Below, in pieces: positions 28,401-40,400 of a stretch of 64,000 bases of DNA (the first letter of the stretch is position 1; each line of letters starts with the position of its first letter). Under the pieces are notes generated by a model, which worked only from the letters and a program-made list of their open reading frames with translations, had not been told where the DNA came from and ran no database searches. The position numbers were made by a program, and so were the translations under genes. The stretch comes from Hymenolepis diminuta (lineage: Eukaryota; Platyhelminthes; Cestoda; Cyclophyllidea; Hymenolepididae), in contig CAADRB010000008.1 in assembly GCA_900708905.1 (NCBI GenBank), positions 1,247,525-1,311,524 of the forward strand, in the 5' to 3' direction.

Positions 28401-31400
28401 AATTTCATTCTGCGCACATTATAATGGAGATCAATGTGGTTTTTACATTTGGTTCATTATTATTGCACATTGCAATGTGAGTAAATACAATGGTATTTGA
28501 ATACGAAAGCTGATAAAACTTTCATGAAGATATAGGAGAGAGAGCTGAATAAGTGCATTTAATGAAGTCGGGATATCAAGAGTCTTAAGTTATTTGAACT
28601 CCCATAAAAGCCATCCTTCATAATGCGTTTAACTGTTCTAGTACTCGATTTTCATTGTTTGAACCCTGTGTATCTAGGAGGGCTCATTTCCACAATATTC
28701 GAGTTTGTTGATCGGTTAATGTAATTGAGTGGTTGGCCGCCACACTTTAGTTCATCTTTCATCTTCCGACATTACATTACAGTATTACTGAGTGTTAGCT
28801 GTTTGATGAACAGATTTTATAATAAATTAAGTTGACAGAACATTTAGGTTTAGAGCCAGAATTTACAAATCTGGAGGAAATTAAAGGTTTCCTCATTGGA
28901 ATTAAAACATGATTAAATAAATCGAATAAAATGTCTATTACAATTAATTTTTTCCACCTCTTTGATTGAAGTTGACACCCCTTTTTAGCTGATTGACATT
29001 TTAATGATTTAGTTTAAAGATGAGGGATTAATCTCTGAACCACTTTACTCAGTTGACGAACATTCTAGGAAATTCACTTCCAACTCGTATCTTAAAAGGA
29101 GACAGAACCGTTACATTTTTTGGCTAATTGAAGGCATTTCGTCTCGTCCTTGTTGAAGAGAATCATTTTTTAAGACTTCCCATCTTGAGTAGTGAAGTGC
29201 CATTCCGATATCCCTTTCCCGAACATTACGGTTGGTCATTTGGTTTACTAGATATGCATCCGTGAAAATCCCACTTTTGACTTTGAACTGCTCTCCATCA
29301 CCTGTGTAATGAAATCTATTATCTAGCCATTTCTTTGTGAATGGATTAATTAATAAGTCTGTTTATTCATTGATAAATGGATTTCGTCACAATGACACTG
29401 CTTTTCAAATTCTTATCTCTAAAAATGGAATGTCTGTGGAGTTTGATTATCACTCTTCGAATTTATGTTCTCATTTCAGTTTGAAATTTTAATATTAATT
29501 TCTAGAGGTTATGCTCAGAAAGAACTTTGTAGTACCATCTATTTTATCTTCATTGTGCAGAATATTTGTGAACCTAAAATGAAATCTGATAGAAAAAGAT
29601 GAGAAGAGTGGTTTCTTTGTTAATTTCTTTTTCAAAATCTTGGCAGATTCCACATGAGAGAGTTCACTATCGTTTGATTAATAGCTAATACTAATAGGAT
29701 AAAGTAGTTTATCACCTTCACATCTCATGCAAGGTGCATGCACATAGCTTAATTAGATCAGAGTTTTTCGATTTCGAAGACTTTGTTATCACATAAAATA
29801 TGACGGTCTTTGTATACAAGTCTATTTTCACCTTAGACACTTCCGCATGATTTAGTTTTTCATTTGTAATAGTGTTATTTTTATGAGTATATATTGTTAA
29901 AATTTGAAAAATAGGAGGGTATGCACTAGAGAGTCTCATCACTTATTTATGATGCGTTATAATCCCTAAAAACTTCTCCCTTTGCTGAAGTGAAATGGCA
30001 ACAAATTACGTTCGCACACAAGTCTCAAGAGGTCAAGACAGGATTTATTCATTCTCTTCTCCTACTACTAGTATGCTGCAACAGGGGGAGTAATAACAAG
30101 TAGTATGTGATTTCCGCTCATTAATGATCGCGCATTTCTCAAGCTCAAAGTCGTGTGTCTGTGCTAGTCCGCTAGTTCATCTCTCTCCTAAGTAGGATAT
30201 CTAAGAGACTTACCTAGTTATGGACACATATGCTTTGTCGATGTCGTATCTTTATGACGTTATGTGAGAGAGGGCGGAGAGACCCGAGCCCTACGCCTAC
30301 GCAATCTGCTCACTTTTGGAATGAGTGATTCGGCGAGAGGACTTAAATATTGACCATCTGTCGCGCGTGTCGCAAAATGTGTCCACACCTCCTTTCCCTG
30401 TGAGTGGAGCACGTGCTCGCTCGATCCGTTTAATCTTACTTCTGTGTTCCCCTTTTTGATTGCTTGATTTGACTGCATTACCATGACAATGATTTGGCGG
30501 TTAATAGTTCATTTCTCTTCCTACTTCTCAGCTATCCTAATTTTACTTTTACGGTTATAATTTTCATTATTGCTTAATCAAGTACTGTATATTGTCTTAG
30601 CTGTGTGTATACTTAAAATAGTGTTCAAAAAGATTGATTTCTCCTTTCTGAATAATGTTAATCTTGCTCACCGTACATTTTGGCAAGTTAAAGAGTCACA
30701 AAATGTGTATAGGGAATACTAGCATAAATGCTGGATGTTCCATATATGATCTTTGCCAGAGCCAATAGGTTTCACAGATTTTCATCATGGGAGAACATCG
30801 AAACACAGTAAATGAAAGTTTGTAATAATGAAGTATTTTCGCTTTTAAGAGGGAGTATTTTGGCAATAAACTTGAGGGTCAGAAATTCAGGTGGACCCTA
30901 CTTCATCTGAGCTTTGAAGTCACCTGATCAACTGCTCTTTCAAAATGAATTTCTCCCCGTCTTTTTTCTTCTTTTCAGCATCCTCTGCATTCGGAAATTC
31001 ATGAGATTTCGCAATCCTCTTCTTTCCACATAAATCTTGTAACAGATATCTACTAGAGAAAGTGGTCTACCAGTTGGTGGATCCTCGTTAATCGATCCAC
31101 CGATGCCTTCTCATCTCGCTTTCACTGTATATTTTACAGTCCCACTTATCTAACTTGGTTCGAGAATGGGTATTTGAAACTGCTCTGCCACCGCTTTTGT
31201 TGATCAGAAATAATTAGCGCGTTTAATTATTCATATCTCAAGACGGACATAAATATTGACCAAGGCTTCTTTTCCGTCAAGATGAATATAATTTACTTTG
31301 TATTAAGTTTTCTTCCAGTCTTATCGGAACTATTCTCGTTTGTTTACATATTACCTATTTTCCAAAAAGCCACGCATTAGGAAATGTATTCTGTACTCAG

Positions 31401-34400
31401 GATATGAGGGAAAGGACCATAATTTGATATTTTAAAAAGTTTTCTCCGTTTTTAATCATTTTGCTTCAAATACTTGAAGTAACTTTATTTAATAGTGTCT
31501 TGTTGGTGCTGAATTTTTGAAAAATAAATCGAGTATGATTTAGGCATTACCAAGTAAAGGTCAATATTTCTTAATATGGGATTTCCTTCGAGTCGATTTT
31601 GTTTGAAAACTTCTGACTAAGATATCTTAAACAATTTAATATATCTAACTGATTTTTATATTGTTTTTGTACGTTTTTTTGGATTTGCCTTGATGGGGTC
31701 TCATGCGCTTATTAATTTGTACAGAATTAGTCGATAGAGAACCAGTATATATTCTTTTTGGAAGTTGTATTATTGCGATTAGGTGGTGATGAACGGTGTT
31801 TAAATTTCCTATTGATTTAATGGGAATATCTGGAACACTTGGTCAGTAGTAGGGTTAAATTTCGTGATTTTATCTGTTCTAGTAATAGCTTCATCAACCA
31901 TCCCGTTAGGAAAAAGGTTGGAATATCTACTTTATCTGTCCACTAGTGGGTTATATTCAGGCCTTGCATGAAGGGGAATTCTGGTATCTTTCTACATTAT
32001 GAAATAAGAATCCCCGATTATTATGTTTTGTATATCTGTATGTTGCGCATTTAATTACAAAGTTTGTTAAAGGTAATAGTTGGACGGGGAGAGGTATTTC
32101 TTTCAGAATAACATTTGTTGAGTGGGGACTAAGTACATTTAAGATTTCTGCATAACTCAATCTCAGTTTCTCAATGGAGTTTTTAAAGTTTGGGAGTATT
32201 CCGCTCAATTGTGTTAAGCTTTCAAAACGTGCCGATTTCAGGACGGAAGGTTTGCCACCGCTTGAATTGTCGTATTCCCGCATTTGCAAACCAATTCAAT
32301 ATTGTCTATTATCGGAAGAAGACAGCATTAACTCGGAAAAGAGTCCTACTCCATCTGACTTTTGGATATGGGTTGTGTAATATTTACCAACTGAACATTT
32401 CACGTTCGATACTTAAAGTTACCTTATTCGTCCCTTGGATTGCGGTAAATGCTTCTCTTTGATATTCAGTGCTTTTTTTATGGGCAGTCAATTTTTTCCT
32501 CCAAATGGTTGAGTGGTCAAAATGATCCTAAATCTTAATCAGCAGATTACAGTCTTAACATATCAGAGATGATATTAATAAAGATCATTAGTTTGCCAAA
32601 TTTCGTTACCTGTTTCACCGTATTTCAGTTTTAATGAGAGACATTAGAGTAGCGAAAGTGCGCTGAAGAAGGAATTGGTTGAATATCTTAACTTTGATCA
32701 TCCTAGATATCATCAATCCTTCAAATATATCCTTTATCTGTTTTTAACATATGATTGCTTTTTCTCAAATATGGACTGTTAAAATTAAATTCGTGGTACT
32801 ATATTAATGTCAAAATTCAGATTCAATTTTATCTAGATGGACAATTAAAGAGAGCAAAATTTTCAACTCAGTGATTTCACATATATATATATTCTCTTTC
32901 GTAATTATTTCGTAATCATTATTAAAATAAATTTTATGGCAAACTGTTGTATAAATCATTTCGCTGATTTCCGCACTGACACAATTCTTTTTTCATACCA
33001 ACCTTATTTCCGGCACGAGCGCCCACTAAATCATTATTATTTTAATAGAATGGTATCCATTTTCAGAATAATGATGAATGTGTGTTTAATTTATAACTAT
33101 GAATACTTTATTCTTAAATTTCTTTACTCCGCGAGGTGGCAATGAAATTAATGTTTTTCCTCTTCAATTTCCAATTTAATTGTCGATTTAGAAGAAGCGA
33201 ATTAATCAATGTTTAAAATTTTGGTCACTTATAGAATAAATGTAGGGAAAATGTTATTGAAACATTTAAATGTAGTTTAAATGAAATTTTAAATTACTGT
33301 TAAAACAATTGGGGGGTCAGTTTAAATATGTTCTGTAATTTTAACATTTTAACGATTCAGGCGAAGCGATAAAAAACTGTGATTATTTTTCGAGTTGTTT
33401 GATTTTCCTTTGTTATATGATTAGCTGGCTTTTCATTACCGATGACAATCATATGCATTTTTCGGTTTAAATGTAATGTCCCAGAATTATGAACAGTACA
33501 AACGAGTTTGTAGGATTGTTGCTAGAAGTATTCCAAAATTCAAAATATGAGCACTATGAACATTATATCTCCAAGTATTATTCGAAAAGACCACTTATAT
33601 TTAATTTTAGTCATCGCTCTCTTATAACTTTGCAATTTCATTTCTGTTATTTTCTGTTTTTAATATTAGGAAATTTTCAAGGGTAAGTGATTGCCCACAT
33701 ACACATTTTTCTTACGCTTTATTTACTCTTATTTGAACAGTTTTCTTTTTGATAGTAATATATTGCAGGAAAACATTCCTTTTCAAACAGATTTTACCAT
33801 TTTCCTCTTCAAAATAATAAAAGCGATCAGTTATTCTAAGCCATTTTTCAAAAATTTAAGTTAATATTCAGAATATTTATAAAATTATATATATATATTA
33901 ATCCTCCTTTCATTTGTATACGTAATTTCAACTATTTAAATAAAGTTGTAACTTAAGTTTCTACAAAAGCATTAATAGCATTTTAAGCCCCTTGTTTACA
34001 ATAAGAACTCTAAACAAATTATAAAGTTTTCCCTTTTTGTTTCTAGAAAAGTAGTTGTTTCATGGATTCAAATTACTTATTATCAAATATCCATTCCAAA
34101 ATTCGTTTTGTATTTTTTCAGTGAATTAAAATTTGACATGGTTCGAACTCTTAAGCTCACGAACATTAAAATTTTTTTTTTCATTTCAAAAAGACAAATT
34201 CTCTTGTGCTTAATCATCTCAACAATTATCGTAAATTTTATTTCTTGTGAAAAATGTTCGTATTCCTTTTTTGAATAATTTTGGATTATAAGTAAAATGT
34301 TTGTTTGCGTTTTTGTTTTTAATATTCTAATACTCGGGGACTTCGCCATGATGGGTGGCCATTTTTATGAAGTCAATGATAAGCAGACGTTATAAAATGA

Positions 34401-37400
34401 GGTTTCGTGCTTGGGTCTTCACCATTTTGTTAATTAATATAAAAATGCATCAAATTTGCTATTAATACGTATATAGGTTTGGGATTTTGCTACCAATGAT
34501 GCCATGAAAAATTACCTTTTCACATGAAAGATATCGTTGTTGTATTTTTAACAATCTGGTCCAGTTTTTCCGTACGTCTTCAAACAGCATGCTAACAGTT
34601 GTTCGGTGATTAGTCAACTTCTTTACTACTAATTATATTTGTAAAAAATAATTCGCATGGAATTTTTCACTATAACTTCACCTTTCTTTGGAGAGTAGAT
34701 CTAGAAATGATGGAAAACTTCCTTGCGGATAATATTATTTGCTAATGTTTGACCTTGTGCACACTATATTTTTTACTATTAACTATAAACAATGTAATAA
34801 GTAGTATAAAATTGACGCAGAATGACAAATACTTTAGACACCTTACGCACTTTTAGAAAAACAAAAAATAAAACTGTTGGTGGCTGAAATTTACCATTTC
34901 TTCTAAAAAAATAAATTACCCATAATATTTACCTGTGTTTTATTCTATATATCCTCCTTCCGCTTCTATCACCGACTCAATCGGAGTCCGAAAGCGAATG
35001 CAAACTTTGATTAGATCAGGTGGTGTTTATTGATGCTTTGCGTTGCTCGGGCTATTGCTTCAATCAAAGAGAAGGACTTGGTGTTATGAGGATACTTATT
35101 AACTTCCTTTTCAACCACGCCCCGCCCCGCCCTACACGTAATAATCGAAAGGATTAAGTTCTGGTGAGTTAGGAGGCGACCATGAGTTTGGTGTGATATG
35201 ATGATGAAAATTCTCGGCAATCCATCTAATCCTTTTTCGAGAGCCTTATGGGATGGAGCTGAATCTTGTTGGAAGACAGGGCCTTCCTCCATTGGCTACG
35301 CTGTCTATCAAAGGCGGCCTAACAACAATAGTTTGAAGAGTCTCCACATGGACGTCTGCATTTGCATCTGCATTGACAGTAAGGCCCTGTGGAAAAATTG
35401 AGGATGTTCGCTGTGATGTGCCCTTCACTGCTAACAGCACCGAAAACAGTCATTGTTGCTAGAAACTTCAGTGGAGTCCGTCCGTACTTATCATTTCTTC
35501 GACTGACTTTGATTCTGGTGGAAGTTCGTTTCGCTGTAGAAGAATCAAAGACACCCCTGTTCTTCTGGATGCTTCAATCCGTTTAAGAGTCGTTTTGCAC
35601 GTATCAAACGATTCTTTCGAGTTGTTTCTGTTGGCATAAACCGAACTCGCCTAAGAACGTGTGAGATTTTGACTCGAGATCTTGATAAATGTCATTCGTT
35701 GATGTTCCTTCAGATACTTGAAGATCTTCGACATGATATCGCGCATCGACTTGCCAGGATTTTCGTCAATCATGCCATGCACTCTTCTGACAAACCCAGG
35801 TGTTTTGAGTGAGTCAGTAGAGCGTTGACAACGCCGTTTTCTCTTCCTCGTGGCGGCCAATTCAGCTCCATTGTCTTCATTCAACAGCTTCTTTCTATCT
35901 CTACAAACGAAAGATCTGGCGAATTTTAGAAATCCTGCAATTTTTAAATCGTTGTTTCACTTTTTTAACAATTACAGGGTGTCTTTTCTTCATTAGTTAT
36001 AGTAGTATCTGTCATGAGATCTCCCGGTATAAAAAATACATTAATTATTATCTGGTTAGTTTAAACTACAAGTTATCAGTGTCCTCATACACATTGCCTA
36101 CCCTGTATATAAATAGCTGACAATTATGACAAGATAAAAATTTTGTAGATATCAAAATTTTCCTATATTATTGACGTTTAATTTAATTTCCCCCCAATGT
36201 TTTCTCATTGTAAAAGCATGCGAAAAGGCTAGTACTAAGTCTTATTATGATGCATATTCCTCGTCATTACTGCTGCTATTATTGTTGATCTCAGTGATAC
36301 AAAAATAACTAAGCGACTGTAATTGGTTAACCTATATTCTGACATATGATAAAGGTGGAGGGGCCACAAAGGTGCTGAGAGCTATGTTATGGTCTCAAAG
36401 GATCTTACTTCAATTTATTTTCGGATTCGAGTTGTACAGTAATAACTAAATGGGTAGTTCACGTTCCCAACTTTTAACTTCATAATTCTTCCTCGGAATT
36501 GCAGCGACCCCTGTTTACGATATCCATCGCCTATTGACTTACTTTTAATCACGATGATCGGTCTTCACAAAATTCATTTTTCCTTTTATTTGTTGTGAAG
36601 GCAATAAAATCTACTTATTAGATTTTTTTTCTAATATTCTGATAAAAATATACAATTTTAATTAGGTTTCATAATGTGACGGTAGTTCTGAAATTGTATT
36701 GTTCCTCCAAAACTTTAAGCCAGAAGCTATATCCTCCTACCAAATATGCTTTTTTTCTAACGGTCGTATATTTTGGGATTTGTAAGATGGTAATGATAAC
36801 TTTAACTTAATTATGTTTGCTACCATAGTACTATTGCCTTAAAAGTACACTGATTAGGCTTTTTGATACTATGTTTTAGTTAAACTAGTTGAAATAATAT
36901 TAATCCGATGCTTTTACGAACATTTACCGAAAAGGTGAATTGTAATGAAATATCTCAATGATATGGAGAATGGAAAAGTTTTCCTTAATCAGCAGATAAC
37001 TATGGTAAATTCTATTATTTTGTTGATGAAGACAATCATAAATTAGGCGGAAGCGCTTTTTATTTTATCATAAATAGAATAATTACATTCAAGTGACTTG
37101 TTGTGGACGCGATTTGTTACTCTTTATTGGCTTAAGGTGTCTTCATACCATTTTTGCTCTAAAACGTGGCGAAATTGTTGGATCCTTGGTCAACAGAAGG
37201 GATTTCAGATGCGATTCAAATGAGTTTCATTAATTAAATTGGTTATTAGAACATTACATGGATAATATCTAACCGCTCCGTTTATTCAGTGACTCTCCAA
37301 CTGGAACACGATTTTATTTTTTTTCCACAACGGATGTTCATGACTGCTTCCGGTGTTGCCAATTTCAGAATAATAAAAAATGCTTTTCCAAATGATGTTT

Positions 37401-40400
37401 TCGGTTCCTCAGCGTGGTCGAAATGTAATAAGTCCTTTTTCTATCCTTTTCAATGTTTATTGCTTGATGAAATGACAATTCAGGTGAAATTACTCAACTT
37501 AAGTCGTTTACGTCAATTCTTGTAGTTGTTTGAGTACGGAGATGGGTTAGAATGATTATGGAACCTGATCAGGCCAATGTAAAAAACTGTTTCAAACTCC
37601 CAAGCAAAGGTTTTATAATAGATTCTCGAATACTTCAATACAAATCTATTTTAAAAATTAATCTTTCGTTATGTGCTTTTCTCAAGTTCCTTTACTGCGA
37701 AACCCATTTAATGAAAAAATGTCGAGTTCTGAAATAAACAGGTGTGAAAGTTGGAGGAACTCGTGGGTAAATTTAGTAGTCATGTTGAATTTTTTAAGAG
37801 CCAAATTTGTATTATATTCGAGCAAAAGTTAAATATTCTACAGATTGGATTGAACCATATTCTGGATATAATAGACGCATAAGACTGCATCATAACTCAG
37901 GCTCTCAAAATTACAAATTTATCACCTGACAAAAAGTGCCTATCTGCAGTATTAAAACCTGATAAGCCAGTAGATTGAGAATGAGGGGCTGATAATGCTT
38001 GAAGGATGATTCTGTTTATTTCCAAACCTACTCTTCATTGGCATTCTCTGCGGAAATACGATTATTTTTCGCCTTTGTGTCCCTATGTCTGGAAAACCTG
38101 TCTTTCGTATCTAGATGTGTTTATCGGTCCCCCATTTTTTCTGTAACTTTGCCGTTCCATTTAATATTACATCTGTACTGTATTCTCATGTATGTTCTTG
38201 CCCTCGTGGCTCATAAGCTGTCTCTGTAATCCACCTATACGCACATACCAATACACGCTCGTTAGTTATTTGCCTTCCTCTTCTTTCCCCCATCAATCTT
38301 ACTCTCTCGAATCCTCATCGCGGTTTATTCAATACACTCTGTCCAACAAACTGATGACCCTACAATTACTCACAACTTTCTGATCAACAATGCCTGTTAT
38401 CCCTACAAGTTTGTGACTCTGTGAGCATTCACTCTTCTGTAAAACAATAGTTGTTGCATATTAACTCTGCATATTGTATTTTCTTAAAGACAAAGAGCAA
38501 TATCTCTTAAGACTGACTAAAATATACAAATTCTGTTCGCTTTTTTAATTTTTAAATTTACTTTTTGAATCTCCTTTGCAGCGAAAACAATTGTAACTCA
38601 GAATCAATAAGTAAGGGATTGTGTCGTCAAAATTGGGATCTAAAATTGAGTAGATAAAAAGTTTTTTCATTTGTGGGGTGCTGTTAAATCAAAAATTCGT
38701 CTGAATGGTTTATGCAACTGCAGACAGACTGTGACTTGTAAAATGAGTCTGAAATTACATTTTTACTGCATGTGTATATTATTTATTGTCTTCCTACTGC
38801 ATTAAAACAAATTTGTGAATAACATTTTTGGTTTTAAAATAGGCGTTTACTTTCTAATTAATCAGCACATTGGTTTTCTATTCAGTAGTGCCTTAGGTTT
38901 GGTAAAACGTTTTGAAATCATATAAACGGGCAAAGTGAAGTAAAGATAGTCTTTTCTTAGCCTAATGCATGTGTTATAGTACACAATATCTGAGAAAGTA
39001 TGACCATGACTTTTGAATTTATCTGGATATTTCCTTAAAATCCAATGTATACAGATTCATTTAGCCCTTGATTCCATAAATGGTATCAATTGTTTTAATC
39101 CGTGTTTGTAACCACTCTCTATAATAATTAATAGAGTTAATAATTTGCTCTATTTGATATTACTGGTTCTTGGTAATATTTCTGAATTTTAATAAAACGT
39201 AAAATGAATGCTCATTTTATCAGGATCTTTCAAAAATTTGTCCAACATTAAGAATGTGTTAAGGTTCATTTAAGGTTAGTCAATGGTTTGATTCATATTG
39301 AAACAGCAATTAACTTTTTATGATTTGTTTTCAGTTTACGCGGGAGACCTCAATAATCAATTTTCAAAAGACAATTTTTGTTTTAAAATTAGATTTCATT
39401 AATTTGAGTCGGTTTCTATCAATTAAATGGCTTAATTAATTTCTTTTTTCATAATCATTGAGTAGGCACTCCTATCAGTCAAACTGTTTCTGCTGAAAGT
39501 GGTCAGAGGATTTTGTCTGAAAATCAATTGTTTGTATTACTAACCTCATAATGTCAATTCATCTTTTCATTATATTTGAAATATATTCTTTAAGCGTTAT
39601 AGTTATTAACTAAAGTTCATCTGGAATGAATTTTTGATAATCTCATTTGCATATTTAAGACCCTGCAGCATATATAAATGAATCACTGTGGTATGAGCAA
39701 CCATTCATTTGAATATCGCGAACAGAAATTCACCAGATATCCAGGCGTCAAATTATGGAAATTTCTCATTGAAATATTAGGATATTACCAAGTGAATTAC
39801 GAGCCTCATTAGACAGTGATGTTTCTAAAACTTAAGTGAACCAGATATCTTGATCTCATTGTCTACTCTTATTTTATTCTTTTTTCATTGCTAGAAATTT
39901 CACCATTTCACATATTCAAATCTTATTGTATGATTAAAAAGTGCACAAATTTTTGTAGTGCCTTAAGTTAAAATAGCCAACAAAAGCCATATAGTACTAT
40001 GGCACGTATTCTCAGCTATTAATCCTAAATTTATCTATCATTCAAATCTCTTCTTTAATGTTCACTGTTTCCTAATAAAGTTGAAGTAGCTCGTTTTCTG
40101 ATCCTATTTACCCTTTGTTTATTTAAAACCTAGTGCTATCTTTTGAAAATTTTTCCTTCAACAGTAGTTTGGCTTCCACAAGGACAGCCTACCTTTCCTT
40201 CCCATCCTATAAGGATAGATAAGCAAGGTTATTTTTTACCTTTTAGACAGTTTAGAGTTTTGAGAAGGATGGAAAAAGGGTTGATATCCAATTCCCTTTA
40301 ATGCTCTGCCTACCCACCAACTATCTCATGCTTCTTCCTCGTTACGGCGATCTGAAGTAACCAATGATTTGAATTTTTAATCAGTCGTATCTCACGTCGT

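Noticed and set aside
35198..35586. Plus-strand frames at 35198-35401 and 35389-35586
   Set aside because: Opposite-strand shadows of the broken mariner-like transposase.
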